DNA of 45,912 bases from Nemertoderma westbladi (Eukaryota > Xenacoelomorpha > Nemertodermatida > Nemertodermatidae). Below are positions 21,031-31,559 of this stretch, piece by piece. The first letter of the stretch is position 1; every line of letters starts with the position of its first letter. A program made the translations under genes and the position numbers. The notes below the pieces were generated by a model that was not told the DNA's origin, made no database searches, and worked only from the letters and a program-made list of their open reading frames with translations. The DNA lies in assembly GCA_032718475.1 (NCBI GenBank), contig JAUCBJ010000653.1:1-45912 (forward strand), read 5' to 3'.

Positions 21031-22191
21031 TGTAAAGGCTTTTGCGTAATTAGCCGGTTATTTTCCCCGTAAAGTACTCTGTAGTTGGTTTAACAGGAAT
21101 AAAAGGCCGTGTCCTTACTGTACTGTTGTTTTAGAGGACATAAAAGCCATTTCTGCTGTATGTGTACTTTAGCGGACATAATTAACAATTTTATGACGCA
21201 ATACGCCGGATCCTCTTGAAACAGTGTAGCTACCATGACGACGGCTAACAGCTGAGCTGTACACGTGGAGCTTTTCTTTGTTCTCTGTTCCTTCTTTGCT
21301 CGGTTGACCAATCAGAGCGTTTTTTGCCTCTGCGTTGGAGATGGTATATAGAAACTCGTGGAGTTGAGTCAGTATGTGATTTTGTCCACAGCCTACAACA
21401 CCGGCTTTGGAACCTCCGTGTTTCAGTCTTTAGCCCAACATTAGTAGGCTTAATTATAGAACGTATATCTGTTATCATACCAAACTAATCAATCCTCATT
21501 TAACTAATCACACATAACATATCTCATATCAATCTTACTTAACTGCTTTTACTGTCGATTATTCATTATATTTGTTGATGGAATATTATATTTGGAATAC
21601 TGATAAATAATCAGACACCCCAATCTTCTTGATATACTAAAGGTTAGAGAGACCGGTTACATATAACGATTGCGACTTACATTAAGTGGTTTGAAGTGAA
21701 TCTAATGCTATTTTATAGGCCCTACATGTATTGTCTGTTGTTCTCTTTATATGTGATTAAAATCAGTGAAGGTCGGCAGATTAGTGTGCAGTATTGTGTA
21801 TGATTGTGACTGATAACAAAGCATCTCCTAAAGAATGCGCCATATACGTTAATCTATAGCCATCCCGTTGTGTCTAGTTTAAGTCATAACTCTGTTTACA
21901 TATTTAGAGCGCCACGTCCTAAAGGAACTGTTAATATTTCCCGAAAGTGAATAATATTTGTCAGAGATTATATATTACGATCAGTCGAATAATATAGTAG
22001 GCCTACCCCGCAATACGGTTAGGCTTCCGAATCCAGTCTCCCGGGTATATCCAGCGGGTGAATGATCGCGCATAGACTGGCTTCGGCTAATGTAGTGTAT
22101 CAAATACTTGTCATAGGCTAAAGACTATCTATCATCTAAAAGACATCCCAATTTGGCAGGTTAAACTGCTAAAGGTCTGAAAGCGCGAACA
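21031..22191 (+). repeat. 5' LTR (1161 bp)
   Basis: It starts TGTAAAGGCTTTTGCG and ends GCGCGAACA. It pairs with 39859-41029 at an offset of 18828 up to a 10-bp indel near 21790. The TGT...ACA ends are usual for BEL/Pao LTRs. Short open frames inside it are identical in both LTRs and have no coding signature. Confidence 0.97.
21308..21375 (+). promoter_or_regulatory. LTR Pol II promoter: CCAAT box, TATA box, initiator
   Basis: CCAAT at 21308-21312 lies 33 bp upstream of TATATA at 21345-21350. An initiator-like TCAGT follows at 21369-21373, at the usual distance of about 25 bp. The same arrangement is preserved in the 3' LTR (TATA at 40173-40178). This would place the U3/R border near 21370. 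It is inferred from sequence only. Confidence 0.65.
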
Positions 22192-22590
22192 ATAACAGAT
22201 ATATACGTACAATCAGAAGATATAGTTGTCTATTGTTCTGGTAAGAACAATAACAGATATAGCTTCTGTATTGCAGTAGGCAATAAAGCTGAAGTACCGG
22301 TTAACCGGTACCTAGTAGGCCTGACTACCTAACCACCCGGACCGGTACCTACAGCAGTACAGGTACAGCAGTATTATTCGATTGTGAAATTGTATACCGG
22401 TAGGCTGTTTAAGAGATTACCCGGGTTGAGAATCTTATCATATTAGTAAAGTACTACCTAATGGCAAGGTACTGGCATGATAATTTTACTAAATTTTTAC
22501 AATTACCACATTTTGCATTATTTGTTAAGGAATTAAAAAATACTTGCCAAGTACAGTATAGATTTTAAGAAATATTTGGGTGGGCACTTA

Positions 22591-22735
22591 TCATGCAATG
22601 CACTTAACAAATTCTTAACAAATTTTGTATACCTAGAATATAATTTCGATGACTTTATAATCATGCAATGCACTTAGCAAATTTTTAACAAATTTTGTAT
22701 ACCTAGAACATACTTTCGTTGACTTTATAACTTGA
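22591..22735. repeat. 70-bp tandem duplication
   Basis: TCATGCAATGCACTTA begins units at 22591 and 22661. Both continue with AACAAATTTTGTATACCTAG and end in GACTTTATAA. Confidence 0.9.
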
Positions 22736-23454
22736 CAAAAATTTAATAAGAACTTTAGTGGTGCTTGACACGCATTGCAATTAAAAATCAGTCACATGAT
22801 CCACCGCCAATAAATGACTCATTCAGTCATTTTGTGGTCAGTAGGCCTACTGCTGAACTGCAGAGTTGCGTTTATTGAGTTTTCTTTATTTACGTTTAAT
22901 TGTTTAATGAGTTTTGCTTACTTTAATAAATAGTGTATAGCGTTTTGTTACTTTAATTTATACTGGTAGCTTTATTGCTGTTTGTTTACTTCAATTCAAT
23001 TGTTTATTGTATTTTGTACTCTTTAATTTTGTTATTATTTATAGAGTTTTGTAATCTTTAATTGTTTAGTGCCTTTTGTATACTTGTTTTGTTTATTGTT
23101 TATTTGTTTTGTTTGTACTGTCTATATCGTTAATGAAATATTTATGGTTTGCCTAATTGTCCGATTGTTGCTAATTGACAATTTAATTGAATTAATGCCT
23201 AATTGATACAATTAAAATTCAAGTTATTTGAATGTTAGTGAAATTTGATTAATAACAATTGACTTTGGAAGAATTGGAATTTAAAAAAGGCCTCATAATC
23301 CAAAGACATATATTGAACTCCGTGATGTTGTTGGGGATCTGGCCTCTCTAGCATTTGGACCACGAAACGTGACAGTCGGAACCCATAGTCAGAGACCAGC
23401 CTGGATTAAGTGGAGAGGCAGGACTTGGTGTGATGTATGAGTTCGGGGGGCATT

Positions 23455-23880
23455 CAACCGGCAGACTCAGGCGTTGTTAGATATCAGGGTCGTAAACCGA
23501 TGACGCCGAGCCATATGCGGGACGCCCCCCGATGAGGGTCCTAGAATCTGTGGAGGACGCTAAAACCGCACTATATGTGGAACCAGCGAGACAGAGGAGA
23601 GCGGACTTTTGCACCCTTCGTAGTCTCTTGTCTCTCCGTAGAATGGAGTTCTGGCACCGCATGCCAACAAGCTCCCGAGTATCTTCGCTGATAGGTTACA
23701 CCACAACTGGGACAGACCTTATAGCACCGTCATGGAGTGGGTTCGCCGCCGTGTGCAGTTCGCCATAGTTCGAGGGGCTTCTCATTGCATCAGGGAGTCG
23801 AGGCTATAGTGGCACAGTGGTCTGGGTACGGAGGATGGATTGCCGATCACTCCACTCGTCTGACGCTGTAAACTGAATCT
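23455..23880 (+). pseudogene. Degenerate retroelement fragment (C-terminal RT-associated region)
   Basis: Across several frames on the plus strand one reads LDIRVVN, then ESVEDAKTALY, then FADRLHHNWDRPYSTVMEWV, then RRRVQFAIVRGASHCIRESR. I know this order of motifs from the C-terminal part of RNA-directed DNA polymerase-like proteins annotated in many invertebrates and algae; the family assignment is from memory. Frame changes and stops show it is dead. It sits in the leader of the LTR element and may be a passenger insertion. Confidence 0.5.
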
Positions 23881-25480
23881 GTAAACTATGTTGTGTTGTG
23901 CTTTCTCTTATTTGTATCTGTGTTATCTATTTGGCATTATAGTTACTGTAGGTTCTTGTAAAACTCTCAGAGTATAATATTAATTGTAATTTTGCTTTAT
24001 ATTATATTATTGTTAAAGCTGTTTCATTGTACTAAACGGGGGTCTGGGGTATGGGAGCGGCAGCTCCCAATAAAAAATAACAAAATGAAGATAAAAAAGT
24101 AGGCCTACTTTAAAAATATTTTCCCTGATTTTTTATTCTGTGTTTTCCAGACATTTTCCCAAGGAAACCGTCTTTTCTCACAGACACCGGGTAGTACCGG
24201 TAACGAAATTGTAAAAAAAATGCTCTAAAATTCAACTGGACCACCACAATGAACCGCTAGTTATCCTGCATCTAATCTCAATAATAACCTTATATCTATA
24301 TCTACAATACCAGTACTATGAATGGTAGCCGTAGCACTTCATTATTTGGAATTCCTTGTATTAATGATTTTGAACATGTCTAAAATCATTTTTAATGTTT
24401 CTGTGTATGTATTTCTAATTTTAATGTATTCATTGAACCACTATTTTCGTTGGGAAAAGTTAACCCTAATGTTCAAAATACAATTGCTGCAATCCATATA
24501 GTTATAATATAATATGATGATGTTATTGGTAACTTTATATGACGGGTGATAAATTTTCTATTTTATTTCGTGCTCAAATCGTAATCTACTGTAGCGCTTG
24601 ATAAGATTACAAATTTGAATTAAATAGTATTATTGCATAAACAGAAATGAGGAATACCATTTTTGAACTTTTTGGATAAATTTTTCCGACGTAACTGTGT
24701 TTTAGTGTAGACCTACAGTATTTACGCGTTTAGATCTGATGTGTATGTAACGTACAGTAATAATATGTTTGTTTATATGTTGTTTATATTAAAAACATTG
24801 AGTCTCGGTATTAATTTGTTTACATATGTCATAGGGGAGGGGGGGGGGGGGGTTGCAACAAAGAGTATCAAACCAAACACAAGTGCATAGCATACAGTAC
24901 ATCACTCACTATGATGTTCCGTGTGTTGTTTCTCTTGTCTCAGAGGGGGGGGGGGGGGTCATCATTTACTTTCATTCGAAAGCTAACCGCCACTCTTCCC
25001 ACAACATTTATTTTTCAAAAATAATTATTACTTAAAAAAATTTGCGACGCAGGTTCGAACTAGTGCCGGGAATATATAGGTTACAGATATATGCTAGATT
25101 TGTAATGCGCATGTTATTAGTTCATTACACTTGCAAAGTGCTTGCATATATCATCGGTTACATATAAAGCACGTTTATATATCCTGTAATACTTGTCAGT
25201 CACATAGCAACAACTTACTAAACATTATAAACTTGCAATGTCATTTTTATGAAATTGGAAAATTTGTTAAGTACTTTACTCACCCTTTGCACCAGCGTTG
25301 CTAAGCGTTCTAAGCCTTTCTAAGCAGACTTGTTTAGAACTTAGGAAATATACTAAGAATCTCAACCCGGGCAGGGACTGTACACCCCTTGTTTCTTTTG
25401 GAGCTTACTTATTTCTGTCAGTTTTATTTATTTGTAGGCCAGTATTGAGCAGAAGGCGTGTAAGCCTGCTCAGATTGTAC

Positions 25481-26060
25481 AGACAATTTGTAGGCTGGAC
25501 TGTTGTCTGACTGTTGTTAAGTCTGAAGAGACTGTAGTGTGTGTAGAGCATATGTCCGAAAAAGTACTAGTTAGGAAAGTAGGGGCTGCCAGTGCTGTGA
25601 GGTGAACCCCCTCGAAAGAATAAGTCGTACTACTCGGTTAGAACGCATACTAACTAACCATTTCGGAGTCTGCATATACTGTAGTGTATTTAGGCTTGAT
25701 AGTAGTCTGCCAGCGTTTGGTCTGTACTTTGTTTGTGTAGTTTGTACGGGTAGCGTAATATTTCTTATTTAGATAATTTGTAGGCTGGATTTTGTCTGGC
25801 TGTTGTTAGGTCTGAAGAGATTTCGGTGTGTGTAGAGTGTATGTCCGATAAAGTGCCAGTTGGGAACGTAGGGGCTTCCAGAGCTGTGAGGTAAACCCCC
25901 TTAAAAGAATAAGTCGTACTACTGGGTTAGAACGCATACTAACTAACCATTTCGGAGTCTGCATATACCGTAGTTTGTTTGGGCTTGATAGTAGTCTGTC
26001 AGTATTTGGTCTGCATTTTGTTTGAGTAGTCTGTACGCGTAGCGTAATATTTATTATTCA
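25481..26060 (+). repeat. 290-bp tandem duplication in the leader
   Basis: Unit one (25481-25770) and unit two (25771-26060) both start AGA(C/T)AATTTGTAGGCTGGA. They share AATAAGTCGTACTAC, GAACGCATACTAACTAACC and GTAGCGTAATATTT. They differ at roughly one site in ten, so the duplication is much older than the LTR element's insertion and must have been present in its progenitor. Confidence 0.9.
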
Positions 26061-27004
26061 GAGTTTATGCGATTATTCGCAACATTCATATCCCCAAGTT
26101 TATTCCTACAGTAATTGTGCTTTTTATATATACCATTATAGTTAAACTAACCCCGGTACTACATCAGGGCTGCTTGGCGTAGGTGAAGACTGGTGATTTT
26201 GTGCCCCGGTCACTCCAGCAGATACCGTGGTTCTTTTAGCTGTTCAAGTATTTTTAACTACTGATTATTTGTTGTATAAGTACTTGTACCTAATTTAGGG
26301 TTTAGTGTACAGTGCTTTCCGAAGGTGATTAGTGTGTGGGCAGTATATTTGTGTTGTAAAGTGGTTAATAGGCACGTTGGTTCTGGTAGACCGCGGTAAT
26401 TAACTTCTAGGTAGGAACACTCCATGATACATAACGTAGTACTTATAGCGATACGGCTATAAGTCTTCAGACGGTGGTATTTTTCTATCTGGACAATGCA
26501 GTATATTTACTACTACTTATTATTTTCAAATACCGTAGTACCCTGTCCGTTGTAATAACCAGATATTCTAACCCTTTGTTAGGCTGGTTAGTAGACTTCT
26601 TGTAAAATTACCCTAAAAATTCGTACTTGTAATTTTTGTGTTTATTTAGAGATTGTAATCTCACCCCGAATTGTACGTAATTTGTAGTATTAAGTAACTT
26701 AGGTAAATTAGAATTATTTGTTTTAGTGTCCAACAAGTAGCACTTCACTGAGAGCGCACCGCTTCTGTGTAGTGACTCCCCCCAGAAATAATAACATTTA
26801 TTTCAAATATTGACAAAACCCATTTTTACGGGTATATATATATTATAAATCAACTCAAACGATTTATAAATAGTAGGCCTGCCATACAACAATTAGGTCT
26901 AAATATCAGTTGGACTACTGCTTAAATAACGGTAATCAAGTAAAGCAAAGTAACCAAGTAACCCTTAAAATTCAGAAATTCAATTATTTAAAATAATTGA
27001 CATA

Positions 27005-27390
27005 CCGGTATTTACCATAGGCTTATTATATTTATTTCTATAAATTTCAGGCTGAAATTATACCGGTATTCTGTAATTAATTCTAGTCTATAATTATACT
27101 TATATATATACATTATAAGTGTAAGCTGTATACCGGTATTCACGATAGGCCTATTATATATTTATAAATTTAGGCTGAAATTATACCGGTATTCTGTAAT
27201 TAATTCTAGTTCATAATTATACTTATATATACTATAAGTGTAAGCTGTATACCGGTATTCACGATAGGCCTATTATATATTTATATATACTTGTGCTGAA
27301 ATTACATACCGGTATTCTGTGACAAATCTAGTCTGTGACAATACTTATATATATATACTATAAGCATACCGGTATTCTAATATTATATAT
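27005..27390 (+). repeat. About 120-bp tandem repeat, 3 units, just upstream of the first ORF
   Basis: Each unit carries TACCGGTATTCTGTAATTAA, a TATATATAC stretch, AGTGTAAGCTGTATACCGG and ACGATAGGCCTATTATATA. It is rich in the palindromes ACCGGT and TAGGCCTA. Confidence 0.85.
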
Positions 27391-27511
27391 ATATATTACG
27401 CTACACTGAGTAGCAGTATCAGTAATTAATTACTAGGCTAACAGTGATACTGAATTACTAGGCTTGCTTAAACTGTAATATAGCAGTAGGCATTCAACTG
27501 TACAAACCAAC

Positions 27512-28969
27512 ATGTCTGACACAAAGCAAAACCTGTCAGACAGTCTTCTAGATACAACCATATGTGACCCAGACAGGAGTGTGGAACGAGTAGGACCGAA
27601 GTTCAATTCACCTCCTACTGTAAGGAAGATCATCCCTCCCGTAGTAATATCAGACCCTAGGCTAGTCCAACATCGTAGGTCTATCATAGGCACTCGAGCT
27701 CAGGTCAAGCGGGACCAAGAAGCAGCGGAACCGCAACAACCCGCGAGCCAAGAACTTATTTATCAACGGCCCGACAGCTCCAGTAGTGAGGATACTGCAG
27801 AGCTGACACCCGATCGCGGAGCAAAGATGACGGATGCGGTTTATTCGGATCCCCTTCTCATCCTTCCTGCAGCCGTACTCACTAGGTTATTGACTGCGGT
27901 GGAAGAACACCAGATCGATTGGGCGAGAAATAAGCGATCGACTAAAGATAGTTATGCGGGATACACAAGGGAAGAACTGAAGTCTATTGTCGAGTCGCAA
28001 TGGAACTTCCCCGGACCCGGACTCCCGTTTGATTTATCAGAAGCTGCCTGGGAAGACATACACAGGATGGGAGTAACCAAAGAAACCATCGATCCAGCTG
28101 TGTGGAAGAGGTCCGCAGCAGGATACGCACAGGGATTCTTCAGCTCCATGGAGCGATTAGAAGAACAACTGTTTCAACAACCCCAAGGACCTCAAGAGCA
28201 GGGACAGCTGCTTTATCAAGTTAGAGAAAAAATTCTACGAATCAGGCTAATCTTATCAGCCTTTGAGGAAGCTTCTAAAAGAAGACAAGACACGTCGTTG
28301 CAAGTTGCCGTAAAGACTTGGTTTCAACGGGTGAGTCTCCAGGTTCAAGGAACAGCTCAGTGGAAAGCTCAGCTAGATGAGCGCTCAACCCATGGAGAAT
28401 CAACAGACGCTACTTTTTCACAAGTGGAAAGTGAAGCGATGGCAGAGAAACCGCATAAGAGGGATGCCATTGACATCTATCTGTCAGACTATCAACGCTT
28501 TTTAGGTGATGAAGAGTTGAGGAGAAGGCTAGATGGACTTAGCCCTAATAGTGAAGGAACCCAGCGTGTGTTGGACGCAATCGATGTGGATATGAGAGCT
28601 GCGAACCAAGCTAAATTTGATGAACGCCTCCGCATCGCTAAAGTCCAAGAAGAACAAGTAAAGAAAAAACGTATAGAAGACAGAAAGATAGCAGCAGCGG
28701 CAGCAGCAGAAGCAGAAGCAGAAAGAAAGGCGGCAGAAGCAGCGGCAGAGGCAAAAGCTGCAGCGGCAGAAGCAGCGGCAGAGGCAAAAGCGGCAGCGGC
28801 AGAGGCAAAAGCGGCAGCAGCGGCAGAAGCGGAAAGAAAGATAGCGGTGGCAGAAGCAGAACGGAGAGCGGCTGAAGAGATCGCCCAACTAGATTTGGAA
28901 AATATTCAAGAGAATCAAGACTGCATAAATAAACAGTTAACAGCTAGTCAAATGCAGATGATGAGTTGA
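27512..28969 (+). CDS. LTR-element ORF1, coiled-coil protein, first part
   Basis: A 485-aa acidic, soluble protein with no recognised domain. The first 115 residues are polar and Pro-rich. Residues about 130-320 are helical in character. Residues about 380-473 are almost purely Ala/Glu/Lys/Arg (AEAAAEAKAAAAE runs), a long single helix or coiled coil. It ends at TGA 28967-28969, but the same frame stays open for another 285 codons. The TGA may be a nonsense mutation or a readthrough point. The position directly upstream of Gag suggests a structural role such as an extended Gag N-terminal part; this is inference. Confidence 0.7.
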   Translation: MSDTKQNLSDSLLDTTICDPDRSVERVGPKFNSPPTVRKIIPPVVISDPRLVQHRRSIIGTRAQVKRDQEAAEPQQPASQELIYQRPDSSSSEDTAELTPDRGAKMTDAVYSDPLLILPAAVLTRLLTAVEEHQIDWARNKRSTKDSYAGYTREELKSIVESQWNFPGPGLPFDLSEAAWEDIHRMGVTKETIDPAVWKRSAAGYAQGFFSSMERLEEQLFQQPQGPQEQGQLLYQVREKILRIRLILSAFEEASKRRQDTSLQVAVKTWFQRVSLQVQGTAQWKAQLDERSTHGESTDATFSQVESEAMAEKPHKRDAIDIYLSDYQRFLGDEELRRRLDGLSPNSEGTQRVLDAIDVDMRAANQAKFDERLRIAKVQEEQVKKKRIEDRKIAAAAAAEAEAERKAAEAAAEAKAAAAEAAAEAKAAAAEAKAAAAAEAERKIAVAEAERRAAEEIAQLDLENIQENQDCINKQLTASQMQMMS

Positions 28970-29824
28970 TCTACTCCCAAAAGGCAGGGATATACATCAT
29001 CTGAGGAAGGCGATACAACTGATGCTGAAGGCGGAGGAAATAGATCTTGTCTAAGCAGACGTAGAAGAATATCCCACCGTCAGAAATTGCCTGATTTGCC
29101 CCCAGCTGTTAGAAGGCAACTAACTGACACAAACTTAGGTAGTACAGAACCCACAGACCAAATAATTAATATAGAAAGACTCCCTACTATAGTAGATGAG
29201 CCTGAAATAATTAGGCCTGTTCTCGAAGCCACCCCTTCGGTGATAGAGACACCTGTACTCCCTGAACCTACCTCTAAATTCCCTCTGCACAGCACGAAGC
29301 TACCTGTTCCCCACAGAACCACTCCTGAAATTGTTCATGTCCTGGACTCCGAGCGAAATATTCATGACTTGTCGCCCATTGTCCCTCGTCCGCCCGCTAC
29401 AACGTTGGCGCCTCCTGCTTCGGCGGTCGAGTGGGTAGATGAGGGACGACGGGAGATGGGTCTCCTGCTCGGACAGCTGAGGGAACAACATTCTCGCTCC
29501 TCTCGGCAGGCCCAGGAGATGGAGGGAACTGTGCAGCAGTTAAAGGGAACAATTAGAGAGAGTAGGTTAGAGTTGCAAGAAGTGCAGCAAAGTATCGCGC
29601 TAGAACGCGATAAATTAGTAAATACACAAAAGGGTATACCACCACCCCCTGTAACAATGTGTCAACCTGTTAGGTCTGAAGTGTTTCATGCGCAAGGTGT
29701 GGAGCCTACACGCATCTATACTGCTAGTGAAGTAGAAACTCCTATAGTAAACCCTATTAAGGGTAATTATAAACCTGTTGATAATGATATTCCCTATAGA
29801 CCTGATCATAATCCGAGAAATTTA
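28970..29824 (+). CDS. LTR-element ORF1, second part after in-frame TGA
   Basis: This continues in the frame of the preceding ORF after one TGA; the first ATG-type start is at 29087. It is Pro/Thr-rich (29087-29410), then has a heptad-rich segment (about 29420-29620, REMGLLLGQLREQ onward) and a Pro-rich tail. The annotated open frame runs on to 29923, but everything after 29824 lies in an inserted inverted-repeat element. Without that insertion the frame would meet TAA at 31538-31540, shortly before the Gag ATG at 31560, so ORF1 and Gag would have been separated by only about 20 nt. Confidence 0.6.
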
Positions 29825-31529
29825 TCCCAGTTAAACATGAACTTATGTTTCATATGTGGTATATATATGTTGTATGGAATAGGTGTGTCAGGAAATTGGG
29901 TTTTTATGCTCATGTATGAATAATACATGTCACGCATTCGGTGATACATACACTTAGAATGTGTGTATCGCCATTTATGGTATTTATATGTTGCACATAT
30001 GAATTTATCATAAATAAATGTGTGAGAATGCGCATGTGAATAATATATGTCGAGCATATGTGAAATAGCCATAGCCAAGACTCCGAGTTAAATTTAAATC
30101 CATAAACTATTCAATTCGTAATTGTGTAATCCAGTTCATGGATTTTATATGTTGCACACATGTTTGCCTTATGGTACTACAGGCCTTACAGTAATGCATG
30201 TACAGAAAAGAATAGCGAGGGGGGATGCGGAATTTGTTGATGTCACTCACTACTCAGCTTTTTGCATTAAGAACAAATATCGTTTTAATCAGCAGTATAA
30301 TACGTTGAATCTATATTTTTTGTTATACTGTATTTTCAAAGTACCGGCTATTTACCATATAATGTATAATCAATACATAGGCCTGCTATACGGTTTAAAT
30401 GATCTGTGAAGGCTGTATGGACACTAAATTGAAGTAACCATAGTCGATCGTCCAATTGTTTTGTTTATTGCATTTGAGGGCCGGTGGTGGGACACATTCT
30501 TAAAATGATAGGCATTTCATAGTCTGATCCTGCAATCTTTCTTCTTAACCACGTCGTGTCGCTTGCAGTTTAGCTAGTGAATCGCAAATTATTTTATATT
30601 TTACCCATAACAGCATAATGCGTTGCATAAGCCTACCGCTTATCATAGGCAACTCAATTGTTCAGTGATGCAGTGTGTGACTTGCCTGCTTTCTGCCTTG
30701 CACTATGCACATTGTGCTGTGCATGTGCATTGTACACTTGTACAGTGCTGTATTAATAGAATTAGACAAACATATGTATGGATGTATGGTGGTTTTCACT
30801 TGTCAGGTTGCGTGGTTGTGCATTGTCATCTGCGCTGCTAGGTATCAGTCAGGGACAGACAGACAGATAACATACATGCACTATACCATCCGTAAGGTAA
30901 GCAGGCCTATTGCAGTTCTTATCCCGTTAAAAAATTGAACATATGTTTCATATGTGGTATATATATGTTGTATGGAAAAGATGTCTTAAAATTAGATATA
31001 AAATATCATATAAGCAATTATATGACCTTAGAATTAATTAATTTTCGAAGATTTATCAAAATGAATAATCTATTATAGCTGGAAATTAGATAACTTAATT
31101 AAATCTAACTAATAGAATACGAATTTACGGATCATCACCAAAATCTATTAAGGATACTCTCATATCACTATGGATTAAATATTTTCATATATACTCCGAT
31201 GCTTCCTTCTCTAAATGTATAGGGTAGGTGTAGGGCCGTAGGATAGGATGTAGGGATTGGATAGGATAAGGTACTGAGGTAGGCTACCCCCCCCCCCCCC
31301 GCCCCACCTCTCTATAGGAAATGCAGACCCACACCAGTGATTGGTCGGTCTCAGTTTAAATTTTTACTCTTTTTGTCGCACTTGTCACATAAAAAACATA
31401 TGTGTATCACATGTGAACATTCCACATATGGATCACATTTGACAACACTGTAACATTTACATATATGTATCACATGTCGAATTATTTATGGCAACCATAT
31501 ATGAAACACATACTCATGTTTAACTGGGA
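29825..31529. mobile_element. Non-autonomous DNA transposon inserted in the LTR element, TA target duplication
   Basis: The ends are inverted repeats: TCCCAGTTAAACATGA at 29825-29840 and its reverse complement at 31514-31529, with imperfect pairing continuing for about 30 bp. TA flanks both ends (29823-29824, 31530-31531). The inside has an extra copy of the left subterminal sequence near 30940-30986 (ATGTTTCATATGTGG) and many CATATG/CACATATG motifs, typical of subterminal repeats. A C tract lies near 31287-31302. No transposase is seen. Element plus TA is 1707 bp. Confidence 0.85.
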
Positions 31530-31559
31530 TATACCGATAACTCGATATTAAATAACACG

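Larger units (their letters stand above)
22192..27511 (+). other. 5.3-kb non-coding leader of the LTR element
   Basis: This lies between the 5' LTR and the first ORF. No clear tRNA primer-binding site follows the LTR (the sequence begins ATAACAGATATATACG). It holds a 70-bp duplication, a degenerate RT-like fragment, two G tracts (about 24838-24853 and 24945-24957), a 290-bp duplication and a 120-bp tandem repeat. Apart from the RT-like fragment no coding region is recognised. Some of it is probably older insertions carried along by the element. Confidence 0.6.

Noticed and set aside
21090-21478. Small minus-strand frames in the LTRs, repeated at 39918-40306
   Set aside because: They are identical only because the LTRs are, overlap the predicted promoter, and show no domain.
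23532-23768. 78-aa plus-strand frame as a gene
   Set aside because: Only part of it matches the retroelement fragment; the motifs continue in other frames, so it is a broken remnant.
28529-28888. Cys/Phe-rich minus-strand frame
   Set aside because: Antisense of the Ala/Glu codon runs in the coiled-coil ORF; the cysteines are reverse-complement GCA codons.
29825-29923. C-terminal tail of the ORF ending at 29923
   Set aside because: It lies within the inserted inverted-repeat element and is not part of the LTR element's protein.
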